From positions 1 to 20,190 of the forward strand of contig CAKROK010000041.1 of the NCBI GenBank assembly GCA_934373295.1: 20,190 nt of DNA. The letters are read 5' to 3'. Positions 1 through 7,382 of this stretch are shown here, in pieces. Under the pieces are notes generated by a model. It did not search any database and was not told the origin of the DNA. It saw only the letters and a program-made list of their open reading frames with translations. A program made the translations under genes and the position numbers. The stretch is from an uncultured Christensenellaceae bacterium. GTDB taxonomy: Bacteria; Bacillota; Clostridia; Christensenellales; Christensenellaceae. Positions within the stretch are counted from its first letter, which is position 1, and the number at the start of each line of letters is the position of its first letter.

Positions 1-481
1 GACGAGGCGCGGCGCAGGTTTTTGCGGCCTTCGGCCGCAAAAACTAAGCCCGCCCGTAGCCCCGCCCCCCGCGGGGGGCGGGGCTACGGGCGGGCACTTT
101 CACGCATAAAACGGCGAAAGCCGTTTTATGCGTGAAAGCTGCGCCGCGCGCGAACGAGTGAAATGAATCTTTTTAACTTCAGCGGGACGGGATATCGTCG
201 CAGCAAGCGATATTGTCATGCAGCCGCGTAAACGCGACTGCAACGACAAATAACGCTGCCGCTCCTCTATCCCAAAAAAGCACGCTCGGTTCGCCTGCTT
301 AAGTTGTAAACGCCCTCGCGACGGCTCACTGTCGCTACCACATTTTCGGGAACCCTGCTGTATCTCGAAATGTTTCGTTTTTAAAAAACAATCGCACAAA
401 CCCTCACTTCCGCACCCCATTAACCCGTTATTGTTAATAAGTCCTTCAGTATTACTTGCACAGTCAGGCGCACTCTCCCTC
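1..481 (-). repeat. Interspersed structured repeat, copy 1 (truncated by window start)
   Basis: This is the inverted copy of a repeat also found at 4870-5441 and 14517-14922. Read on the minus strand it begins near 481 (GGGAGAGTGCGCC, also present in copy 3). It passes through a stretch nearly identical to copy 2 from about 449 down to 200, and ends in the cloverleaf at 7-149. The last bases (GACGAGG, read as CCTCGTC on minus) match the start of the tail seen in copies 2 and 3, so the tail lies outside the window. A 127-codon minus ORF across it (100-483) is not preserved in copy 2 and is unlikely to be a gene. No transposase is present. The class of element is unknown to me. Confidence 0.85.
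7..149 (-). other. Cloverleaf of nested inverted repeats, copy 1
   Basis: The outer stem is GCGCGGCGCAG (7-17) with CTGCGCCGCGC (139-149). Inside are three hairpins with almost no linker. The first pairs 18-29 with 33-44 (12 bp, 3-nt loop), the second pairs 48-70 with 73-95 (23 bp, perfect), and the third pairs 97-115 with 120-138 (19 bp, perfect, GAAA loop on plus). Only 45-47 and 96 are unpaired at the junction. The structure is read directly from the sequence. It is not a tRNA: the arms are far too long and there is no T-arm or anticodon arm. Confidence 0.9.
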
Positions 482-511
482 AAATTTAATGCTCAGTTCA
501 AATTGCGTGAC

Positions 512-517
512 TATAAT
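512..517 (+). promoter_or_regulatory. Candidate -10 box for the activase operon
   Basis: A perfect TATAAT lies in the only non-repeat interval upstream of the gene at 582. It would give a transcript starting near 524. No good -35 hexamer is visible 16-18 bp upstream; a TG sits two bases before the hexamer, one off the extended -10 arrangement. A small hairpin (TATGCC 547-552 with GGCATA 561-566) would lie in the leader just before the ribosome site GGTGAT at 572-577. Confidence 0.4.
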
Positions 518-581
518 AGCTTAAAACAGACGACATTAATTTTTTGTATGCCGTTTTTCAGGCATATTTATGGTGATATAA

Positions 582-3539
582 ATGGAAAACAACGAGAACA
601 TCAATGTTGAAAGATCCCTGTTTTTGGGGATAGACGTCGGCTCGACGACCATAAAGGCGGTGCTTTGCGAGGGCAGCGATATCATCTTTCGCTCGTATGA
701 GCGGCACGGCTCAAAGGTCAGGCAGATGGCGGCGGCGCTTTTAAAAAAGATATCCGCGCTCACGGGGGATAGGCCGGTTTACGCGGCGATATCCGGCTCG
801 GCAGGGCTCGGGCTTTCCGAGGTCACGGGAATACCGTTCGTGCAGGAGGTGTTCGCCGCGCAGCAGGTCGTGCGCAGGGAATATCCCGACGCATCCTGCG
901 CGATAGAGCTGGGCGGCGAGGACGCAAAGATAATATTCTTTGAGGAGGGCGGCTCGGACGAGCGCATGAACGGAACGTGCGCGGGCGGCACGGGCGCTTT
1001 TATAGACCAGATGTCTGCGCTTTTGGACGTCACTCCCGAGGAATTAAACGAGCTTTCGCACGGCTATGAGAAGATCTACCCCATAGCGTCGCGCTGCGGC
1101 GTGTTCGCGAAGAGCGATATCCAGCCCCTGTTGAACCAGGGCGCGCGCAAGGAGGACATCGCCGCGAGCATCTATCAGGCGGTCGCGAACCAGACCATCG
1201 CCGGGCTCGCTCAGGGCAGGCGCATTTCGGGTAAGGTGCTGTATTTGGGCGGTCCGCTCTACTATTCTGACGGCCTGCGCGAGCGCTTCACTAAAACTCT
1301 TAAACTGGATGAGAAAAACGCGATATGCCCGCATTGGGCGCTTTATTGCGTCGCGTGGGGCGCGAGCCTGCGCGCGCGGACGCTCGGATTTTCGGGCAGC
1401 GCGGCGGATATTCAAAAAAAGATAGAGAACGCGGGCTTTTCCGGCACGGTGGCGGGCCTTGAGCCGCTGTTTAAGGACGAGGCGGAATATGAGGAATTTC
1501 GCGCCCGTCACGAAAGGGCGTCCGCGTCATTTAGGGATATCGAGACATACGCGGGAAAGGCGTATCTCGGCATAGACTGCGGCAGCACGACCACAAAGCT
1601 CGTGCTTTTGAGCGCGGATAAGGAGCTGCTCTATAGCTATTATTCCTCCAACAAGGGCGATCCGGTCGCCGTCGTGAGGGATGAGCTTAAAAAGCTGTAT
1701 CTGAAGATGAACGGGCGCATAAGCATAGGCGGCTGCGCTGTGACGGGCTATGGCGAGGAGCTGATAAAGCACGCTTTTCACGCGGATATCGGTCTCGTCG
1801 AGACCATGGCGCATTTCACCGCGGCGCGCTTTTTCATGCCCGATGTGGATTTTATTCTCGATATCGGCGGGCAGGATATAAAGTGCTTTAAAATTCATAA
1901 CGGCGCGATAGATTCGATAATGCTAAACGAGGCGTGCTCATCCGGCTGCGGCTCGTTTTTGGAGACGTTCGCGAAGGCGATGGGCATGGATATTTCGGAA
2001 TTTGCCAAAAAGGGACTTTTCGCGAAATCGCCCGTCAACCTGGGCACGCGTTGTACCGTATTTATGAATTCCTCTGTGAAGCAGGCGCAGAAGGAGGGCG
2101 CACCCATTGAGGACATTTGCGCCGGTCTTTGCATGAGCGTGGTCAAAAACGCGCTGTATAAGGTCATCCGCGCGTCCTCGCCCGATGAGCTGGGTAAAAA
2201 TATAGTCGTCCAGGGCGGGACGTTCTATAACGACACCGTGCTCAGGGCGTTTGAAAAGGAGCTTAAAAGAAACGTCGTGCGTCCGCAGATCGCCGGTCTC
2301 ATGGGCGCGTTCGGCGCGGCACTCTATGCTATGAGGGTGGATAAGAGTACGCTTATGAGCGCGGACGAGCTTGAGCACTTTTCGCATACCGCGAAGCCCT
2401 CGACCTGCCGCGGCTGCGCGAATAACTGCCGCCTGACGATAAACATATTCTCGGACGGCGGGCGGTATATCTCCGGAAACAGGTGTGAAAAGGGGCTGGG
2501 CGTAAAGCGCACGGAGCTGCCAAATCTCTATGAATTCAAGCGCGATTATCTCACGGGATTAGAGCGCAACGTCGGCGGTAAGCGGGGGCGGATAGGACTG
2601 CCGCTCGCGCTGGGGATGTATGAGCTGCTGCCGCTGTGGAACGCGCTTTTCACCTCCCTCGGCTTTGAGACGGTGATAAGCGAGATGTCCACAAGGCGGA
2701 CGTATGAGCGCGGACAGTTCACCATACCCTCGGATACTGCGTGTTATCCCGCGAAGCTAATGCACGGGCATATTGAGGAGCTTTTGGAAAAGAATGTCGA
2801 CATGATATTCTATCCCTGCCTCACATACAACATCGACGAGCGCGCGAGCGACAACCACTATAACTGCCCGGTGGTCGCGTATTACTCCGAGCTTTTAAAG
2901 TCAAACGTCGATGGGTTAAATGAAAATAACTTCTTCTGCCCATATCTCAATATTAATAATAAGAAGGAGCTTTCGCGCGAGCTATGTGCGCTTCTTCCCA
3001 AGCGGTACGGCATAACCAGAAAAGAGGTCAATAAGGCGGTCAAGGCGGGCTTTTTGGCATATGACGAATACATGCGCGCCGTGAGGAAAAAGGGTAAAGA
3101 GGCGCTCGACTATGCGCGCGCGAACGGTAAACGCATAATGATACTCGCGGGGCGGCCGTATCACGTCGATGCGGAGATATCCCACGGCATAGACAAGCTC
3201 ATAAACTCGCTCGGGTTCGCCGTGGTGAGCGAGGACAGCGTGTATAGCCTCGCGGACAGGGTGCGCGTGCGCGTATTAAACCAGTGGACGTATCACGCGC
3301 GGCTATATCGTGCGGCGAAATACGCCTGTAAGCACGAGGACACACAGCTCGTCCAGTTAGTCAGTTTCGGCTGCGGCGTGGATGCGATAACCACGGACGA
3401 GGTGCGCTCCATCCTCGAAAGCGAGGGCAAGCACTATACGCAGATAAAGATAGATGAGATAACCAACTTAGGCGCGGTCAAAATACGCCTGCGCAGCCTT
3501 ATCGGCGCGATAGAGGAGGGTGAAAGCGATGCAAAATAA
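582..3539 (+). CDS. Double-ATPase 2-hydroxyacyl-CoA dehydratase activase fused to a dehydratase-like (DUF2229) domain
   Basis: 985 aa. The protein has two BadF/BadG/BcrA/HgdC-type ATPase domains in tandem. Domain 1 (about 12-270) has GIDVGSTTIK and the cluster-ligand-like pair C133 (GTCAGGTG) and C172. Domain 2 (about 327-585) has GIDCGSTTTK, DIGGQD, C452 and C491. In HgdC such cysteines from two subunits hold a [4Fe-4S] cluster, and ATP hydrolysis drives low-potential electron transfer to a partner. A cysteine-rich linker follows (C609, C612, C616, C635). The C-terminal part (about 668-985) resembles DUF2229/HgdA-like proteins, with CYPA at 721-724, GRPYH near 857 and FGC at 929-931. Related proteins are often about 1,400 aa; here the last part is a separate gene overlapping this stop. 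The start is the ATG after GGTGAT. The natural substrate is unknown. Family assignment is firm, role inferred. Confidence 0.9.
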   Translation: MENNENINVERSLFLGIDVGSTTIKAVLCEGSDIIFRSYERHGSKVRQMAAALLKKISALTGDRPVYAAISGSAGLGLSEVTGIPFVQEVFAAQQVVRREYPDASCAIELGGEDAKIIFFEEGGSDERMNGTCAGGTGAFIDQMSALLDVTPEELNELSHGYEKIYPIASRCGVFAKSDIQPLLNQGARKEDIAASIYQAVANQTIAGLAQGRRISGKVLYLGGPLYYSDGLRERFTKTLKLDEKNAICPHWALYCVAWGASLRARTLGFSGSAADIQKKIENAGFSGTVAGLEPLFKDEAEYEEFRARHERASASFRDIETYAGKAYLGIDCGSTTTKLVLLSADKELLYSYYSSNKGDPVAVVRDELKKLYLKMNGRISIGGCAVTGYGEELIKHAFHADIGLVETMAHFTAARFFMPDVDFILDIGGQDIKCFKIHNGAIDSIMLNEACSSGCGSFLETFAKAMGMDISEFAKKGLFAKSPVNLGTRCTVFMNSSVKQAQKEGAPIEDICAGLCMSVVKNALYKVIRASSPDELGKNIVVQGGTFYNDTVLRAFEKELKRNVVRPQIAGLMGAFGAALYAMRVDKSTLMSADELEHFSHTAKPSTCRGCANNCRLTINIFSDGGRYISGNRCEKGLGVKRTELPNLYEFKRDYLTGLERNVGGKRGRIGLPLALGMYELLPLWNALFTSLGFETVISEMSTRRTYERGQFTIPSDTACYPAKLMHGHIEELLEKNVDMIFYPCLTYNIDERASDNHYNCPVVAYYSELLKSNVDGLNENNFFCPYLNINNKKELSRELCALLPKRYGITRKEVNKAVKAGFLAYDEYMRAVRKKGKEALDYARANGKRIMILAGRPYHVDAEISHGIDKLINSLGFAVVSEDSVYSLADRVRVRVLNQWTYHARLYRAAKYACKHEDTQLVQLVSFGCGVDAITTDEVRSILESEGKHYTQIKIDEITNLGAVKIRLRSLIGAIEEGESDAK

Positions 3540-4776
3540 CTATTATATCCCCTTTTCAAAGGAAATGAAGGATACGCACACCATACTCATCCCCAACATG
3601 CTGCCCAGGCACTTTAAGCTGGTGAGCGCGGTGTTGAACCAGTTCGGCTATAAGACGGTCCTGCTGGAGACATCCGGACAGGAGATACGCGACAAGGGAC
3701 TGGCCTATACGCACAACGACGCCTGCTACCCCGCGATACTCGTCATCGGACAATTTTTGGAGGCGATAGAGAGCGGAAAATACGATCCGCATAAGGTCGC
3801 GCTGGTGATGTTTCAGACGGGGGGTGGATGCCGTGCGTCAAACTACATCTCGCTCATAAGAAAGGCGCTCGAGCGCGCGGGCTACGGCTATGTCCCCGTA
3901 TTGTCGCTGAGCTTCGCGGGGCTGGAAAAGCACCCCGGCTTTAAGCTCACGCTGCCACTGCTGCATAAGCTGTTATATGCCGTATTATACGGCGATCTGC
4001 TGTTGACGCTTGTCAATCAAACTAAGCCGTATGAGATAAACAAGGGCGATGCGGAGGCGCTCGCGGACGAGCTGACGAAATCCCTCGCCGAGGAGCTCAA
4101 GGGCGCGGTCAACTACCGCAAGGGAAAAAAGGTCATGTGCCGCATTGTGGAGCGGTTTATGGGCATACCCGTCACGCAAAAAAGCACCGTGCGCGTGGGC
4201 ATTGTGGGCGAGATATTCGTGAAGTTCTCGCCCCTCGGCAACAACGATCTTGAGCAGTTTTTGGTGGATGAGGGCGCGGAGGTCGTACTGCCCGGCCTGC
4301 TCGATTTCTTCCTATACTGCGTATACAACAATATGACGGACAGCCGCTTTTACGGCATAAAGCGCATGATGTACCCAATAGTCAGGCTGGGGTACAAGAT
4401 AATGCTCAGGGTCCAGGCGGACATGAACGCGATACTCGCGGACAGCGGACGATATCGCCCGGGCACGCCCTTTTCACATACCGTAGAGCTGACAAAGGGC
4501 TACATCAGCCACGGCTGTAAGATGGGCGAGGGCTGGCTTTTGACCGCAGAGATGCTCGAGCTTTCCGAGAGCGGGACGAAGAACATCGTCTGCACCCAGC
4601 CGTTCGGATGCCTGCCCAACCACATTGCGGGAAAGGGCATGATGAACCCCATAAAGCGCAGGAATCCTGACGTGAATATAATCGCGATAGACTACGACGC
4701 GGGCGCCTCCGAGATAAACCAGCACAACAGAATAAAGCTCATGCTGGAGAATGCACGCAGAAATCAGAGCGAATGA
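3529..4776 (+). CDS. 2-hydroxyacyl-CoA dehydratase-like (HgdB/COG3581-type) subunit
   Basis: 415 aa from ATG 3529. A GTG at 3520 is in frame, but it directly abuts the ribosome site GAGGAGG (about 3513-3519), which is properly spaced for the ATG at 3529. The gene overlaps the upstream stop codon by 11 bases, so the two are probably translationally coupled. Visible conserved features are NDACYPA (C66), GGGC (C101), C330, C355 and PFGC (C361), candidate Fe-S ligands typical of this family. The CYPA and FGC motifs repeat those in the C-terminal third of the upstream protein, suggesting the two form a pseudo-symmetric HgdA/HgdB-like pair fed with electrons by the fused ATPases. No acyl-CoA transferase or electron-transfer flavoprotein gene is in the window to indicate a substrate. 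A reductase of the double-cubane-cluster type is an alternative to a dehydratase. Confidence 0.85.
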   Translation: MQNNYYIPFSKEMKDTHTILIPNMLPRHFKLVSAVLNQFGYKTVLLETSGQEIRDKGLAYTHNDACYPAILVIGQFLEAIESGKYDPHKVALVMFQTGGGCRASNYISLIRKALERAGYGYVPVLSLSFAGLEKHPGFKLTLPLLHKLLYAVLYGDLLLTLVNQTKPYEINKGDAEALADELTKSLAEELKGAVNYRKGKKVMCRIVERFMGIPVTQKSTVRVGIVGEIFVKFSPLGNNDLEQFLVDEGAEVVLPGLLDFFLYCVYNNMTDSRFYGIKRMMYPIVRLGYKIMLRVQADMNAILADSGRYRPGTPFSHTVELTKGYISHGCKMGEGWLLTAEMLELSESGTKNIVCTQPFGCLPNHIAGKGMMNPIKRRNPDVNIIAIDYDAGASEINQHNRIKLMLENARRNQSE

Positions 4777-5191
4777 GCGTGTAAACGACTATGAAAAATA
4801 ATGCATAATTAGGAAATCTTAGGAAAATATACGAAGATTTAGGAAACAGGGCATTGCTTTCGGCGAACAGAGCGCTCGAAAGGGCGGCGCAATTAATTCT
4901 GAAGGACTTAATAACTAATAATGGATTAATGGGGTGCGGAAGTGATGGTTTGTGCGATTGTTCTTTTAAAAACGAAACATTTCGAGATCCAGCAGGGCTC
5001 CCGAAAAGGTGGTAGCGACAGTGAGCCGTTGCGAGGGCGTTTACAACCGAGCAGGCGAACCGAGCGTGCTTTTTTGGATATAAGGAGCAGCAGCGTTATT
5101 AGACAATGGGGTCGCTTTTTAGCGGCCTCATGTCAATTACGCTCGCTGTGACGATAGGTTGCTTTGCTTACGCAAAGCTCCATTATATGCA

Positions 5192-5337
5192 CGCGGCGCA
5201 GCTTTCAAAAGCGAAAAGGCATCCGCCTTTTCGCTTTTGAAAGTGGCCCGCCCATAGCCCGTCCCCGCCTTCGGCGGGGGCGGGGCTATGGGCGGGCTTA
5301 GTTTTTGCGGCCGAAGGGCGCAAAAACCTGCGCCGCG
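5192..5337 (+). other. Cloverleaf of nested inverted repeats, copy 2
   Basis: The outer stem CGCGGCGCAG (5192-5201) pairs with CTGCGCCGCG (5328-5337). The enclosed hairpins are 5202-5220 with 5225-5243 (19 bp, perfect), 5246-5260 with 5283-5297 plus inner 5263-5269 with 5273-5279, and 5301-5309 with 5319-5327 plus an inner CC/GG. Compared with copy 1, seven base pairs of the 19-bp hairpin differ and all seven remain paired. A G-C pair in the second hairpin has become A-T. Confidence 0.9.
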
Positions 5338-5399
5338 CCTCGTCGGTAAGCTCTTTTCATAATCGGAGGGCAAGAGAAAAGGCTTGCGTATAATTCATC

Positions 5400-5427
5400 T
5401 CTTTTGGCGGTTTGCCGCGCCAAAAGA
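5400..5427 (+). other. Terminal hairpin of repeat copy 2
   Basis: TCTTTTGGCG (5400-5409) pairs with CGCCAAAAGA (5418-5427) around an 8-nt loop. The same hairpin occurs at the equivalent place in copy 3, and similarity between the copies stops about 14 bases after it. It may mark the right end of the element. Confidence 0.75.
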
Positions 5428-5443
5428 AATACCTTACTATCAA

Positions 5444-5475
5444 AAAAGAACACAGCTTTTTCGCCGTGCTCTTTT
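5444..5475 (-). terminator. Terminator of the ABC exporter operon
   Basis: Arms 5445-5456 and 5463-5474 pair with two A-C mismatches on the plus strand, which become G-U pairs in minus-strand RNA. On the minus strand the stem is followed by a run of six T (5447-5442). It lies just downstream of the ABC ATPase stop codon at 5494. Confidence 0.75.
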
Positions 5476-5493
5476 AATTTAACTATTGATTTT

Positions 5494-6390
5494 TTAGCTG
5501 AGCGAGAATATCTTGGTCTTTTTGGCGGGCTTTCTCGTCTTTTTAAGGAGCTCATTATACTGCTCCGTGATGTCGTCTATCTCGCCCTCAGCGAGCTTTG
5601 TGCCCTTTTCTAAAAGTATCGCGCGCGTGCAGAACTCCTTTATCTTTTCGTTGGAGTGGCTGACGAAAAGCACTGTCACGCCCTTTTCGATGATCTCCGC
5701 GATCTTAATGCGGCACTTTTCGCCGAACGCCGCGTCGCCTACTGACAACGCCTCGTCTATTACGAGGATATCCGGGTCGATGCATACGTTTATGGCGAAG
5801 CCCAGTCTCGCCTTCATACCGCTTGAATACGTCCTTACGGGCTGGTCGATGAAGTCGCCTATTTCCGCAAAGTCTATTACGGCGTCCTCTATCTCGGCTA
5901 TTCTCTCCTTGCTGAGTCCTAAGATATAGCCCTTTAAGTATATGTTCTCCCTGCCCGTCATCTCGCCGTCAAAGCCTGCGGTCAGCTCCAGCAGCGCGGC
6001 GACCTGCCCGTGCGTCTCGATGACGCCCTCGTCGGGGAAGGTGACGCCCGTTATGAGCTTTAGCATGGTGGATTTACCCGCGCCGTTCCTGCCCATTATG
6101 CCCACGGATTCTCCCTTGTGTATCTCGAGGTCGACGTGGTTCATCGCCCTAAAGAGCTTAAAGGGTATGCGCTTGCTGAAAAGCCCCAAAAAGCGCATCT
6201 TATCGGTCTTATAGAGCTTATAGGTCTTGCTCACGTTTTTAAAGGACACCACTACGGGCTCCTTTGAGAAATCCATGCTCGCACGCGCCTGTATCTTCTG
6301 TGTTATCGCGCTGTATTCGGGATCTATCGAGCCTAACTCGCTCAAAGGCTTTTGTTCGGTTGCTTGTGTGTTTTTAATTTCTTCTGACAT
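5494..6390 (-). CDS. ABC exporter ATP-binding protein (teichoic acid/polysaccharide type)
   Basis: 298 aa. Walker A GRNGAGKST is at 100-108, the signature YSSGM at 188-192, Walker B ending in DE at 212-213, and the H-loop His at 245. The N-terminal extension (about 1-45) and the wording around Walker A and B are typical of the TagH/RfbB/Wzt subfamily. These proteins power export of undecaprenyl-linked wall teichoic acid or other surface glycans. It lacks the long C-terminal carbohydrate-binding domain of Wzt and has only a short Lys-rich tail. It is the second gene of an operon with the permease: an 11-bp gap carries AAGGAGG before its ATG. No glycan biosynthesis genes are nearby, so the exported polymer cannot be named. 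Confidence 0.93.
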   Translation of the reverse strand: MSEEIKNTQATEQKPLSELGSIDPEYSAITQKIQARASMDFSKEPVVVSFKNVSKTYKLYKTDKMRFLGLFSKRIPFKLFRAMNHVDLEIHKGESVGIMGRNGAGKSTMLKLITGVTFPDEGVIETHGQVAALLELTAGFDGEMTGRENIYLKGYILGLSKERIAEIEDAVIDFAEIGDFIDQPVRTYSSGMKARLGFAINVCIDPDILVIDEALSVGDAAFGEKCRIKIAEIIEKGVTVLFVSHSNEKIKEFCTRAILLEKGTKLAEGEIDDITEQYNELLKKTRKPAKKTKIFSLS

Positions 6391-6401
6391 ATTATGCCTC
6401 C

Positions 6402-7208
6402 TTAGAGTACGTCGGGCAGCGTCTTGCGCAGTCTCTTATAGGTCAGCGCGCCCAAAACGGCGGTCAATATCATCCAGCAGGCGAAGCAGAAAAGCTCATA
6501 CCTCGTCTCATAGAACGGCTTTTGGAACAGGAAGGTGTTGCGGTAGCCGTTCGCGAAGAATGTTATGGGGAAGGAGTTTATCAGCCTGCCTAAAAAGCCC
6601 TTGTGCATATGAGGGTTGTATACGATGCCCGAGAACCAGAATAATCCCGTCATTATCGCGCGCACGAGGTTTAGAAAGTCCTTACTTATTACGGAAAGGG
6701 GTGCGGTTATATACGAAAGCGCCCAGAAGAACATGAACATGAGCGGCATGTATATGAAGAACTGCAGGTTATAGACGCTCGGCCCTATGCCCATGCACAG
6801 CAGTATGATGTACATTATCGTGGTGAGCATGAGGTGCGTATATAAATTTGAAAGTATGGTAAACGTTGATATTGTGGATACGGGGAAGCGCATCTTAGTG
6901 ATGAACTGCTTATTTTTGCGATAGCATCCTGCGCCGCCCAGTATGGAATCGCTCATGAAAAACCACGGTATTATGCCGACCATCAGGAAGGGGAAGAACT
7001 CCACCTTGACGTGGTTATAGGTCACGGCCTTGCCGCCCCTTAAACCGATCGCAAATGCAAACCAGTATACGAATATGGTGAACACGGGCTTTATGATAGC
7101 CCAGGCGGGGCCGAGCGCAGCGCCCTTATAGGTCTTTATAAGCTCGCTCTTTGACAGCTTGAATATCTGCCTTATAAACCCCTTGTTTTCTTTTAGGATC
7201 TCTTTCAC
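6402..7208 (-). CDS. ABC-2 type permease of the surface polysaccharide exporter
   Basis: A hydrophobic protein with about six membrane segments and the TagG/RfbA/KpsM layout: an amphipathic N-terminus, then spans beginning near PAWAIIKP and ending in a short basic tail. It is the membrane partner of the ATPase encoded 11 bp downstream. The ORF extends to an ATG at 7229, but a TATAAT box (7235-7230, minus) abuts that ATG and no ribosome site precedes it. GTG at 7208 follows AAAGAGGCG (7223-7215) at good spacing, so I prefer the GTG start (268 aa). The 275-aa version from 7229 remains possible. Confidence 0.85.
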   Translation of the reverse strand: MKEILKENKGFIRQIFKLSKSELIKTYKGAALGPAWAIIKPVFTIFVYWFAFAIGLRGGKAVTYNHVKVEFFPFLMVGIIPWFFMSDSILGGAGCYRKNKQFITKMRFPVSTISTFTILSNLYTHLMLTTIMYIILLCMGIGPSVYNLQFFIYMPLMFMFFWALSYITAPLSVISKDFLNLVRAIMTGLFWFSGIVYNPHMHKGFLGRLINSFPITFFANGYRNTFLFQKPFYETRYELFCFACWMILTAVLGALTYKRLRKTLPDVL

Positions 7209-7229
7209 AATTTTCGCCTCTTTATACAT

Positions 7230-7235
7230 ATTATA
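7230..7235 (-). promoter_or_regulatory. Candidate -10 box for the ABC exporter operon
   Basis: TATAAT on the minus strand, one base upstream of the first in-frame ATG (7229). If used, transcription would start near 7223, right at the ribosome site for the GTG start at 7208, giving a very short leader. No recognisable -35 box is found 16-19 bp upstream. Confidence 0.4.
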
Positions 7236-7382
7236 GACCGTTTTTCAGCCGATTATTGATTTTATCATATAAGATGTAAATTTTCAATATGTTCATTTGC
7301 TTTTAGGGCGCGTCAATGGTAAACTGTTTATGAACATTTTTTGAAAAGCGCATTTTCTGGCGCGGAAGGGACGTTTTAAGGC

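Larger units (their letters stand above)
4870..5441 (+). repeat. Interspersed structured repeat, copy 2 (full length)
   Basis: This is the most complete copy. It runs from a GCGC-rich left end (about 4870), through CTGAAGGACTTA at 4899 and a long stretch near-identical to the reverse complement of copy 1. It then has a hairpin GCTTTGC-TTAC-GCAAAGC at 5161-5178, the cloverleaf at 5192-5337, a tail beginning CCTCGTCGG, and a final hairpin (5400-5427) followed by ATACCTTACTAT. The tail and final hairpin recur in copy 3. It sits between the convergent activase and ABC operons and contains no convincing gene. No clear target-site duplication or terminal inverted repeat is visible. The left boundary is uncertain by about 30 bases. 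Confidence 0.88.

Noticed and set aside
7..149. Cloverleaf considered as a tRNA or tmRNA.
   Set aside because: The arms are 12-23 bp, there is no anticodon loop, no T-loop sequence and no CCA end.
100..483. 127-codon minus ORF in repeat copy 1, with a partly similar 69-codon ORF at 4942-5151 in copy 2.
   Set aside because: The two frames diverge after a one-base length difference, copy 3 lacks the segment, and the N- and C-terminal parts run through palindromes. A gene is not supported.
1044..1511. Long antisense ORF inside the activase gene, and similar ones inside the synthase and MMPL genes.
   Set aside because: Shadow frames of GC-rich codons with no ribosome site or recognisable domain; the sense genes have full family motifs.
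4814..4840. AAATCTT/AAGATTT hairpin with repeated TAGGAAA words after the dehydratase-like gene.
   Set aside because: The stem is short and AT-rich and no T-run follows, so it is not a convincing terminator. I see no other role.
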